From positions 134,206 through 166,874 of the forward strand of contig JACPGI010000003.1 in the NCBI GenBank assembly GCA_016182565.1: a stretch of DNA of 32,669 nt, read 5' to 3'. A program made the translations under genes and the position numbers. Positions 9,207-17,003 of the stretch are shown piece by piece. The DNA is from a candidate division WWE3 bacterium. GTDB lineage: Bacteria > Patescibacteriota > WWE3 > UBA101185 > UBA10185. The notes below the pieces were generated by a model. That model was given only the letters and a program-made list of their open reading frames with translations. It was not told the DNA's origin and ran no database searches. The stretch's first letter is position 1, and each line of letters begins with the position of its first letter.

Positions 9207-9842
9207 ATGTATTTAATAGATGTCAAAAAATTATATTTTTACTCGGTTTCTTTCTTTAGTTTATTGGCTTTAGCGTTCTCACTTTTTGGTGGTGTGTCCA
9301 ATATTGCCAGATTCTATTTGTTTAAAACCGGTCCTTTAGTAAGCTATCAACCGCCATTTATATCTACTTGGGTGACTTGGTCTTCGCTGTCTACAGGCAT
9401 GTATCAAAATTACCCGGTTGCTGTCGAAGTTGACCCATATAACTTAAAGATGGAAGCTGAATCATTAAAGATTGCCGCCTTTCTTACGTCTTACTCTGAT
9501 GTAGACCCAACCATAAAAGAACAGCTTAATATGTGGTCAGATACCTATGCTTCTTGGAAAAATGAACAGCTAAACGTAAAAAAATCTATCACAGATAACA
9601 TCGTTACAAATATAACTGCATTTTTAATCTTTTTACCTATATTTCTATTTCACCTGATACAAGCTTTAAATTTAGATAAAAGTTCTAAATTTGTATCAAA
9701 TCAAAATTGCGTGTGTGGAGGGAATTGTGGTTGTAATAATCATGAAGTGGAATTCTGCGGGGACAGTTGTGAATGCAAGGGGACTTGTATGTGCGGGCTA
9801 TGTGACAAGACGGAATGCAAATGTGAATGTCACAAAGGTTAG
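9207..9842 (+). CDS. Two-TM protein with a Cys-rich (metallothionein-like) C-terminal tail
   Basis: Track ORF starts at 9168; the ATG at 9207 is preferred (TACAAT 6 nt upstream). The tail CVCGGNCGCNNHEVEFCGDSCECKGTCMCGLCDKTECKCECHKG has 13 Cys and 2 His. Confidence 0.75.
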   Translation: MYLIDVKKLYFYSVSFFSLLALAFSLFGGVSNIARFYLFKTGPLVSYQPPFISTWVTWSSLSTGMYQNYPVAVEVDPYNLKMEAESLKIAAFLTSYSDVDPTIKEQLNMWSDTYASWKNEQLNVKKSITDNIVTNITAFLIFLPIFLFHLIQALNLDKSSKFVSNQNCVCGGNCGCNNHEVEFCGDSCECKGTCMCGLCDKTECKCECHKG

Positions 9843-9845
9843 GTT

Positions 9846-10211
9846 CTAAAATTTTTCATCCAAAAAGTCATCAGTAAGCTCTAAATATTCTTCTGGTGTT
9901 GGAATATATCTATAATTGTTTATATCAAAAGTCAGATCTTTTTTTATTTTAAGTCCCTCGGCCTCGAGTTTTTGTTTTTGTTCGGGGGGAAGATACTCCG
10001 AATTTTTTATACTTATTCTGCCTTCATTATTTACGACACGCCACCAGGGTAGATTTTTGGTTTCCTCATAATTTAGCTTATTTAGAATCCAACCTACTTG
10101 TCTTGCCCCTCTAGGAAAGGACGCACACAGTGCAACTTGTCCATAACTCATTACTTTTCCATATGGAATTTTTGATACTATTTTTATTACGTTTTCTTTA
10201 AATTTGGTCAT
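9846..10211 (-). CDS. MGMT-fold alkyltransferase-like (ATL) protein
   Basis: FKENVIKIVSKIPYGKVMSYGQVALCASFPRGARQVGWILNKL...LPWWRVVNNEGRIS has an MGMT/Ada DNA-binding fold, with PWWRV where MGMT has PCHRV. The track's TTG start at 10226 is also possible. Confidence 0.85.
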   Translation of the reverse strand: MTKFKENVIKIVSKIPYGKVMSYGQVALCASFPRGARQVGWILNKLNYEETKNLPWWRVVNNEGRISIKNSEYLPPEQKQKLEAEGLKIKKDLTFDINNYRYIPTPEEYLELTDDFLDEKF

Positions 10212-10347
10212 TTTATTATTTACCAAAATGCGCTAGCTGCATTCATTTTTATAAGTTAACTTACGTACATGTTCATATATTAGGCAGTATCCTTACTTAT
10301 ATCATTACTGCATGCTATCCTTGTCATACTGCAACTTTATAATATGT

Positions 10348-10824
10348 ATGGCAACTACAAATACTAAACAAAAGAAAATGGTAACAATAGGAATTGATAG
10401 TTCAACGACAAATTGCGGAGTAGCAATTTTTGAAAACGGTAAGCTGTTAAAAACCCAAAATTTTGAGTTTAGTGGAACTTATAGCTTAGATAAACTTGAA
10501 AAAATAACAAAGACTTTTCAGACCCTTTTTGATAAGTACAACCCCGGTCTAATTGTTTTAGAAACTCCAGCACCAGTACGAAATTCAAAGACATTAACTG
10601 CACTAAATCAAGTAGCCGGTGCTATATGGGCAACAGCTATAGTCAAAAATATTTTTATTGCCGATATGCACAATAAAGTTATAAAAAAACTTTTGAATGT
10701 ACATTCAAAGCAGGAAGGCATAGAAAGGGTAGCTGAACTTTTTGGAATTATTGTGAAAACTGATCACGAGTCCGACGCTGTACTAACTGTGGAAGCTTAC
10801 AGAATGATGGTTACCCGTGAGTAG
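10348..10824 (+). CDS. RuvC-like RNase H-fold nuclease
   Basis: MVTIGIDSSTTNCGVAIFENGKLL...PGLIVLETPAP...KTDHESDAVLTVEAYRM: RuvC-like D, E and DHESDA motifs. Start moved to the ATG at 10348 (MATTNTKQ). Confidence 0.7.
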   Translation: MATTNTKQKKMVTIGIDSSTTNCGVAIFENGKLLKTQNFEFSGTYSLDKLEKITKTFQTLFDKYNPGLIVLETPAPVRNSKTLTALNQVAGAIWATAIVKNIFIADMHNKVIKKLLNVHSKQEGIERVAELFGIIVKTDHESDAVLTVEAYRMMVTRE

Positions 10825-10882
10825 CTTCGATATATACATGAACTCTTATTGTAGCAACAAGGATTAAAGCAATTTGCGTTGT

Positions 10883-10911
10883 TTGACACTATTATGGTAT
10901 GGTGCTATCTT
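10883..10911 (+). promoter_or_regulatory. Putative sigma70-type promoter of greA
   Basis: TTGACA (10883-10888), 17-nt spacer, TATCTT (10906-10911). Confidence 0.5.
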
Positions 10912-10918
10912 ACTAAAA

Positions 10919-10967
10919 GGATGATATTTCCATCCGAAGCCCCAATTCAATACTGACGGGGTTTTTT
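10919..10967 (+). promoter_or_regulatory. Structured greA 5' leader with a terminator-like hairpin
   Basis: GGATG/CATCC hairpin (10919-10935), then GCCCC...GGGG hairpin (10939-10961) followed by TTTTTT (10962-10967), before the SD AAAGGA and ATG at 10986. Confidence 0.6.
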
Positions 10968-10985
10968 CATTTATAAAGGAAAAAT

Positions 10986-11444
10986 ATGAAAGATATTGTA
11001 TATCTAACTCAAGAGGGGTTGGATGAGTTAAAAATTGAATTAAAAGAACTAGTTGAGGTTAGAAGACCAGCCTTAGCTTTAAGAATTAAAAACGCACGTG
11101 AGATGGGTGATCTTTCTGAAAATGCAGAATACCAATCCGCAAAAGAAGAACAGGGCTACATTGAAAGTAAGATTTCTGAATTTGAAGATATTATTAAGCA
11201 TGCAAAAGTACAAGCAGTAGATCATTCAGGACTTGTTTCTCTTGGCACTAAAGTAACTGTACACATTGATGGTGACGAAGAAATTTTCCATATGGTCGGT
11301 GCTCCTGAGGCAGATCCTTCAAAAGGTAAGATTTCACATGAATCTCCACTTGGTTCCAAGTTAATGGGCAAAAAAGTTGGAGAAAAATTTGAGGTCGAGG
11401 CTCCAATTGGTAATTTGACCTATACAATATTAAAGGTTGAGTAA
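10986..11444 (+). CDS. greA: Transcription elongation factor GreA
   Basis: YLTQEGLDELKIELKEL...AREMGDLSENAEYQSAKEEQGYIESKISEFEDII...ISHESPLGSKLMGKKVGEKFEVEAP is canonical GreA. Confidence 0.97.
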   Translation: MKDIVYLTQEGLDELKIELKELVEVRRPALALRIKNAREMGDLSENAEYQSAKEEQGYIESKISEFEDIIKHAKVQAVDHSGLVSLGTKVTVHIDGDEEIFHMVGAPEADPSKGKISHESPLGSKLMGKKVGEKFEVEAPIGNLTYTILKVE

Positions 11445-11477
11445 AACAATTCTCTTTTTTGTATTACAATAATATCC

Positions 11478-12995
11478 ATGGCAACACTAAAAGAATTACG
11501 TGATGTAAGAATTGGTAAACTAACTAGGTTAAAAGAGTTGGGTATTGACCCATTTCCGTCCGCTTCTATAAAGGATTATTCAAATAACGAAATTGTAACT
11601 AACTTTGCCAAGTTTGAGGGAAAAGAAGTAACTTTAACAGGTAGACTTATGTCTTGGCGTACATTTGGAGTTTTAAGCTTTGCTTCTTTGCAGGATTTTT
11701 CAGGAAAAATTCAACTTTACATTCAAAAAGATTTGCTTGAAGAAACAGATGCAAAAAAACAGATTCTAGGCCACAGTGATCTAAATTTACTTGACATTGG
11801 TGATTTTGTTCAAGTTACCGGAAATATTACAAAGTCAAAAACAGGCGAAATTTCTATTCAACCAAGGCAACTTAAAATATTAGTTAAAACTGTACGACCT
11901 CTTCCTGACAAGTGGGATGGTCTAAAAGATAGAGAAGTAAGAATGCGAAGAAGATACCTTGATATGACCATGGATGAAGAAGTTCGTGCTAGGTTTGTAA
12001 GACGTGCTAAGTTTTGGGATGCTCATCGTGAGTTTTTTAAAGCAAAGGGATTTCTTGAGATAAACATCCCGATTTTAGAGCATGTTCCAGGTGGAGGAGA
12101 TGCAAACCCATTTGTGACTCATATGGACTCAATTGATCAAGATTTTTATTTAAGAATTTCTCAGGAACTATATTTGAAAAGACTAATTGGTGGTGGTTAT
12201 GAAAAAGTTTTTGAAATAGGCCCTAGATTTAGAAACGAGGGTTTATCTGATGAACATTTGCCGGAACATATGGCCATGGAGTTTTACTGGGCTTATGCTG
12301 ACTGGAAAGATGGGATGAAGTTTATTGAGGAACTTTATACTTATATTATTGAAAAAGTTTACGATGGTAAAAAGGTATTTAAGATTCGAGGCTTTGATGT
12401 AGATTTTTCAAAAGGCTGGCAGATTCTAGATTTTGGTGAAGTAATGAAGAAAAGATTTGGAATCGATGTATACAATGTCACATTGCCAGAACTTGAAAAA
12501 GTATTAGCAGAGTACAAGATAGAGAGAGATTTTGTAATGAATGTACCTCGCGCAGTTGATAATCTTTGGAAAACAATTCGCAAAGAAATTGCAGGACCTG
12601 CTTTTCTTATAAATCACCCTAAGTATTTATCTCCATTACAAAAGCCAAGTCTTACAAATCCAAATATGGTGGAAAGGTTCCAGCCAATTATTGCAGGGAG
12701 TGAGTTAGGAAATGGTTGGAGTGAGGTCAATGATCCACTTGATCAGTTCGCAAGATTTTCAGAGCAACAAAAACTTCGTGATGCGGGGGATGCTGAAGCC
12801 CAGTGGCTTGATATAGATTATGTTGAAATGCTTGAATATGGTATGCCTCCAACTTTTGGTTATGGTCACGCTGAAAGAACCTTCTGGTTTCTAGAAGATA
12901 TACCGGCTCGTGAGGGAGTACCCTTTCCACAGTTAAAATCTCACATTGAGGACACAACACGCGAGATTTATGGACTTTCTGAAGATGTGAAATAA
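11478..12995 (+). CDS. lysS: Lysyl-tRNA synthetase, class II
   Basis: 505 aa. RLMSWRTFGVLSFASLQDFSGKIQLY, RRRYLDM, PIL...GGGDANPFVTH, FEIGPRFRNEGLSDEHLPEHMAMEFYWAY, YGMPPTFGYGHAERTFWFLED. Confidence 0.95.
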   Translation: MATLKELRDVRIGKLTRLKELGIDPFPSASIKDYSNNEIVTNFAKFEGKEVTLTGRLMSWRTFGVLSFASLQDFSGKIQLYIQKDLLEETDAKKQILGHSDLNLLDIGDFVQVTGNITKSKTGEISIQPRQLKILVKTVRPLPDKWDGLKDREVRMRRRYLDMTMDEEVRARFVRRAKFWDAHREFFKAKGFLEINIPILEHVPGGGDANPFVTHMDSIDQDFYLRISQELYLKRLIGGGYEKVFEIGPRFRNEGLSDEHLPEHMAMEFYWAYADWKDGMKFIEELYTYIIEKVYDGKKVFKIRGFDVDFSKGWQILDFGEVMKKRFGIDVYNVTLPELEKVLAEYKIERDFVMNVPRAVDNLWKTIRKEIAGPAFLINHPKYLSPLQKPSLTNPNMVERFQPIIAGSELGNGWSEVNDPLDQFARFSEQQKLRDAGDAEAQWLDIDYVEMLEYGMPPTFGYGHAERTFWFLEDIPAREGVPFPQLKSHIEDTTREIYGLSEDVK

Positions 12996-13080
12996 TTGTA
13001 TATATTTTTCCTGTTTAATTTAGAGTACATAGTTTAATAAAGTGTTTTGTAAGTTTTCCTTTCTATCTTATAATCATTCA

Positions 13081-13632
13081 ATGGCAAAACTACCAACGCG
13101 TGAAGAAGCTCAAAAAATTCTTGAAGAACATGTTAAGGATAGATATCAACAAATGCACTCAAAAATGATTGCAGTTGGTCTTGAAGCTTATGCTAAAAAA
13201 TTTGGTGAGGATGAGAAGCTTTGGTATATTACAGGGCTTTTGCATGACCTAGATTATTTTGAATTCCCAAACGAGCACCCAAGCGAATCCTTAAAATGGT
13301 TTAAAGAGTGGGATTATCCTGTCGAACTTATACACGCAGTTGCCGCACATTATTGGAAAAAAACAAATGAAATGCCTGCATCAAAACTTGCAGCAACGCT
13401 TATTGCTACAGACGAGCTGGCAGGATTTTTGTATGCCTATTCTTTGATGAGGCCAGGTGGGTTTGAGGGTATGGAAGCTTCATCTGTAAAAAAGAAATTT
13501 AAAGATAAAACTTTTGCTGCTAAGATTGATAGGGAAGAAATATTGTTTGGTATCGAAAAGCTTGGAGTCGAGTTTAAAGAGCATGTTGAATTTTTGATAG
13601 AGGTTTATAAAGGCTTCGATTTTAAAAAATAA
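13081..13632 (+). CDS. HD-domain putative phosphohydrolase
   Basis: MHSKMIAVGLEAYAKKFGEDEKLWYITGLLHDLDYFEFP...HAVAAHYWKK has HD-type metal-binding motifs. Start at the ATG at 13081 with TATAAT 6 nt upstream. Confidence 0.8.
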   Translation: MAKLPTREEAQKILEEHVKDRYQQMHSKMIAVGLEAYAKKFGEDEKLWYITGLLHDLDYFEFPNEHPSESLKWFKEWDYPVELIHAVAAHYWKKTNEMPASKLAATLIATDELAGFLYAYSLMRPGGFEGMEASSVKKKFKDKTFAAKIDREEILFGIEKLGVEFKEHVEFLIEVYKGFDFKK

Positions 13633-13642
13633 ATTGAGTAGT

Positions 13643-13684
13643 AAGAAGTGGTACAGTCTTTGTGACTAGCACCACTTCTTTTTG
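13643..13684. terminator. Strong bidirectional intrinsic terminator
   Basis: AAGAAGTGGT (13643-13652) pairs with ACCACTTCTT (13671-13680), followed by a T-tract. The inner loop also pairs AGTC/GACT. Confidence 0.85.
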
Positions 13685-13875
13685 TATGGATCCCAAATTT
13701 TGGCTCTTATTAATTTTGAGCTTCTTGTTTTGGCAGTTGGTGTAAATACCGTTGGTATGGAAACCTGATACTTTAGGTAACCTATACCTTTTACATAAAT
13801 TATTTCACCGTTTTCTTCAATTGCTCGGCTTAATCGGTACCAAACGCCGCGTTCATTATCAAAAACTAAATGCAT
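13666..13875 (-). CDS. Small hypothetical protein (69 aa)
   Basis: A strong SD (GGAGGTGG) precedes the ATG (reverse complement ...GGGAGGTGGAAGATGCAT). The stop lies in the loop of the 13643-13684 terminator. Confidence 0.6.
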   Translation of the reverse strand: MHLVFDNERGVWYRLSRAIEENGEIIYVKGIGYLKYQVSIPTVFTPTAKTRSSKLIRAKIWDPYKKKWC

Positions 13876-13963
13876 CTTCCACCTCCCGGCTTTGATTTAA
13901 GTCTAATTTGGAATTGGTGACTTGGTTATACACATTTTTAACTAAAATTACAAATTTAATTAA

Positions 13964-13992
13964 TTGACTGACTGTTCCCGCAGTGCTATAAA
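13964..13992 (+). promoter_or_regulatory. Putative sigma70-type promoter of the serS leader
   Basis: TTGACT (13964-13969), 17-nt spacer, TATAAA (13987-13992). Confidence 0.7.
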
Positions 13993-14005
13993 TTCCCCAA
14001 TACTA

Positions 14006-14134
14006 ATGGCTTTAATGAAAAGAAGTTTTGCCGTTTGGGATGTGGCGGGAAAAATTAGCTGGCAGATAAGTTGCCAGTTTTTTGCTTTTTGGTACATAAT
14101 TACGTCAGATGTAGCTTTTTCAAATTTTATGTAA
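14006..14134 (+). CDS. Putative leader-peptide ORF upstream of serS (42 codons)
   Basis: Manual translation MALMKRSFAVWDVAGKISWQISCQFFAFWYIITSDVAFSNFM. Starts 13 nt after the TATAAA box and spans the leader terminator. Confidence 0.4.
   Translation: MALMKRSFAVWDVAGKISWQISCQFFAFWYIITSDVAFSNFM
14057..14083 (+). terminator. Intrinsic terminator in the serS leader (putative attenuator)
   Basis: CTGGCA (14059-14064), loop GATAAGT, TGCCAG (14072-14077), then TTTTTT (14078-14083). Confidence 0.8.
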
Positions 14135-14172
14135 AGTTTGAGGTTACGTTTTAGAAAGCAAAAGGTGTCCTT

Positions 14173-15468
14173 ATGATAGATATAAAGTTATTAAAAGAAA
14201 AGCCAGAATTAGTTAAAAAAGCTATCCAAGAAAAAAAGGTAGCTGACAAAGTAAATTTTGAAGAACTCGTTATTCTTGATAACAAGTACTCTGAACTTCT
14301 CCAGAAGGTTGAGTCCCACCGTGCTTTAAGAAATCAACTTTCTTCCGACATCTCAAAAGTTCCAGCCGAAAACCGAGAAAAATTAATAACAGAGGCGGGC
14401 AGAGTAAAAGCAGAATTAAAAGAACTTGAAGAAAGTCTGACTTCAGTTGAAATTCAACGAGATAATTTGCTTAAAAAAGTTCCAAATATAATCCACGAAA
14501 GTGTGCCATCCGGTAAAGACGAAACTGAGAACGTGGTAATCAAAAAGTGGGGATCTCCAAAAAAGTTTGATTTCACAGCAAAAGACCATATTGAACTTGG
14601 AAAGCTTTTGGGCTTAATTGACACCGAAAAATCAAGTGAGATAAGTGGTACTAGATTTACTTATCTTTTTGGTGATGCTGTACTTCTGCAGTTTGGTTTA
14701 ATTCAGTTTGTGTTTGAATCACTAATGGACCCAAAGCTTGTAGAAAAACTTGCCAAAGAAGTGGGTAACCCAAACTTTACCCCATTTGTGCCTGTAATTC
14801 CCCCTGTTTTTATGCGATCTGAGATCATGGATAAGATGGATCGCCTTGAACCACAAGATGATAGGTATGTATTTGCAGAGGACAGCTTGGTTTTAGTAGG
14901 CAGTGCGGAACACACTATGGGACCACTCCATATGGGTGAAATTTTGGATGACTCTCAACTTCCTAAAAGATATATTGGTTATTCAACAGCTTTTAGGAGA
15001 GAGGCCGGTTCATACGGCAAAGATACAAGAGGAATTTTGCGAGTTCATCAATTTGATAAATTAGAACTTGAGTGTTTTACAACCCCGGAAACCGGCCTTG
15101 TAGAGCAAGATTTATTGGTGGCTTTTCAACAGTATTTTGTTCAACAACTTGAAATTCCACACCAAATCGTAGCTATATGTACCGGGGATATGGGAAAGCC
15201 TGATTACAGACAAATTGACATAGAGTGTTTTATGCCGGGCCAAGATAAATACCGTGAAACACATACCAGTGACTACATGACTGATTATCAAGCCAGAAGA
15301 CTTAATATCAGATACAAAAAAGGTGGGTACGTGCATATGAATGATGCAACGGCTTTTGCAATCGGAAGAATTCTAATTGCAATTCTTGAGAATTATCAGA
15401 GGGCGGATGGGAGTATTGAGGTTCCAAAGATCTTGCGAAAATATGTCGGAAAGGACATTATTAGATAA
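14173..15468 (+). CDS. serS: Seryl-tRNA synthetase
   Basis: MIDIKLLKEKPELVKKAIQEK..., GSAEHTMGPLHMGEILDDSQLPKRYIGYSTAFRREAGSYGKDTRGILRVHQFDKLE. SD AAAGGTG upstream. Confidence 0.96.
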   Translation: MIDIKLLKEKPELVKKAIQEKKVADKVNFEELVILDNKYSELLQKVESHRALRNQLSSDISKVPAENREKLITEAGRVKAELKELEESLTSVEIQRDNLLKKVPNIIHESVPSGKDETENVVIKKWGSPKKFDFTAKDHIELGKLLGLIDTEKSSEISGTRFTYLFGDAVLLQFGLIQFVFESLMDPKLVEKLAKEVGNPNFTPFVPVIPPVFMRSEIMDKMDRLEPQDDRYVFAEDSLVLVGSAEHTMGPLHMGEILDDSQLPKRYIGYSTAFRREAGSYGKDTRGILRVHQFDKLELECFTTPETGLVEQDLLVAFQQYFVQQLEIPHQIVAICTGDMGKPDYRQIDIECFMPGQDKYRETHTSDYMTDYQARRLNIRYKKGGYVHMNDATAFAIGRILIAILENYQRADGSIEVPKILRKYVGKDIIR

Positions 15469-16154
15469 TGTCACTTGGCCAAATTGAACTTCCAAAGCTT
15501 TTGTATAAGGCCCCCTCACAAATTAATGGCGAGATAGAGGTATACCAAGTAGGGCACACTAGAAAACTAAGTGTAAATAATACCATTCAGTCTATAAACT
15601 GGGATTCACCATCATCAATGAACCGTGTTTGGGGAAGAATTGTCGAAGAGGTTAAAGAACGTATGCCCCATGCGAAAAATATTTTAATGTTTGGACTTGG
15701 TGGTGGGACTGTGTTTCACTTGTTTGCTAAAAAGATGCCGGGAGTAAATCTGACTGCAGTAGAAATAGATCCTGTTATGATTGATGTAGCTCAAAAGTTT
15801 TTTGATCTTGAGCAAATCCCAAATCTTACTATTGTCAATGATGATGCGTTAAGAGTTATTTCTGAACCGGAAAGATATGAGTTTAAGGAAGATACTTTTG
15901 ATGTACTTATTGTTGATATTTTCTGTGGAGATAAATACCCTGATCTTGGTAAGTCTGGTACGTTCTTTGCAGGTATTAAGTGGTTTTTGAAAGATGGGGG
16001 TTTAGTGCTATTTAATCGAATTTACTTAGAGGAGTTCCAAAACGAATCCGATATTTTTGTAGAAGCAGTTAGCGAAGTGTTTAAAAATGTGCATATAGTA
16101 TCTATTGCCGGGCGTTCCAATTCAGATAATATTTTGGTGGTGGGGGAGGCTTAA
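15468..16154 (+). CDS. Spermidine synthase-like class I methyltransferase-fold protein
   Basis: NILMFGLGGGTVFHLFAKKMPGVNLTAVEIDPVMIDVAQKFFDLEQIPNLTIVNDDALRVI...FDVLIVDIFCGDKYP. Start overlaps the serS stop (TAATG). Confidence 0.75.
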   Translation: MSLGQIELPKLLYKAPSQINGEIEVYQVGHTRKLSVNNTIQSINWDSPSSMNRVWGRIVEEVKERMPHAKNILMFGLGGGTVFHLFAKKMPGVNLTAVEIDPVMIDVAQKFFDLEQIPNLTIVNDDALRVISEPERYEFKEDTFDVLIVDIFCGDKYPDLGKSGTFFAGIKWFLKDGGLVLFNRIYLEEFQNESDIFVEAVSEVFKNVHIVSIAGRSNSDNILVVGEA

Positions 16155-16167
16155 GGGAGGAGCCCAT

Positions 16168-16980
16168 ATGAATTTATTTCAAGCATTTATATTAGGGGCA
16201 ATTCAAGCTTTGTCGGAGTTTTTACCTATCTCATCTTCTGGACACCTTATTGTAGTTCCGAGTCTTTTTGGTTGGCAGCCACATAGTCTTGTGTTTGATA
16301 CTACATTGCATCTTGGCACTGCGGCTGCTCTTTTAGCATTCTTTTTCAAAGACTTATATAACATAGGATTAAGTTTTATTTCCGATGTTTGGAATAGTCA
16401 AGATAATTTTTCTAACTATTCCCAAAATGGAAAATATGCAATTTTTATACTTTTGGGCTCACTTCCAGCTGGTATTATAGGTTTTGTTTTTGAAAACCAA
16501 ATCGAGGTAGTGTTTCGAGATGTTAAATATGTAGCACTGTTTTTAATACTTGGATCAGCTCTTATGTTTATCGCTGAAAAATCAGCAGATCATAAAAAAA
16601 GCTTAAGTATGAATTATTTTAAAAGTTTAGTAATAGGTTTTTTCCAGTCCTTAGCACTTCTTCCCGGTTTTTCAAGATCTGGTTCAACTATTTCTGGTGG
16701 TATGCTTTTTGGGCTAAGTCGCGAAAATGCGGCAAGATTTTCATTTTTACTCTCAATACCAATTGTTGTACTAGTCGGTACTTATCAGTTGCTAAAGTCT
16801 TACCATCTTATTACCACTTCTTTTATGCCAAGCTTACTAATAGGATTTTTTACAAGTTTTATAGTAGGTCTTCTTGTTATCAAATTTTTACTTAAATTTT
16901 TAAATAAGCATGGGCTTTCAGTTTTTATTATCTATAGATTAGTTTTGGCTCTTGTACTTTTACTTTTTGTAAAAATGTAA
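16168..16980 (+). CDS. uppP: Undecaprenyl-diphosphatase
   Basis: MNLFQAFILGAIQALSEFLPISSSGHLIVVPSLFGW...LPGFSRSGSTISGGMLFGLSRENAARFSFLLSIP. SD AAGGGAGGAG. The track's earlier start at 16105 is unlikely. Confidence 0.95.
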   Translation: MNLFQAFILGAIQALSEFLPISSSGHLIVVPSLFGWQPHSLVFDTTLHLGTAAALLAFFFKDLYNIGLSFISDVWNSQDNFSNYSQNGKYAIFILLGSLPAGIIGFVFENQIEVVFRDVKYVALFLILGSALMFIAEKSADHKKSLSMNYFKSLVIGFFQSLALLPGFSRSGSTISGGMLFGLSRENAARFSFLLSIPIVVLVGTYQLLKSYHLITTSFMPSLLIGFFTSFIVGLLVIKFLLKFLNKHGLSVFIIYRLVLALVLLLFVKM

Positions 16981-17003
16981 TTTGACGCTATAATCGCTTA
17001 GCC

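Noticed and set aside
12359-12960. Minus ORFs opposite lysS, and similar ones opposite serS, secA, rpoB, rpoC and rpsG
   Set aside because: Antisense to conserved genes; no protein-family motifs.
13993-14083. T-box riboswitch upstream of serS
   Set aside because: Predicted leader before the terminator is only about 60-80 nt, too short for Stem I, and the canonical AGGGTGGNACCGCG T-box sequence is absent (only a chance TGGC).
15468-16154. Genuine spermidine synthase
   Set aside because: The fold matches but the canonical GGGDGG-type active-site motif is replaced by GLGGGTVFH, so substrate cannot be assigned.
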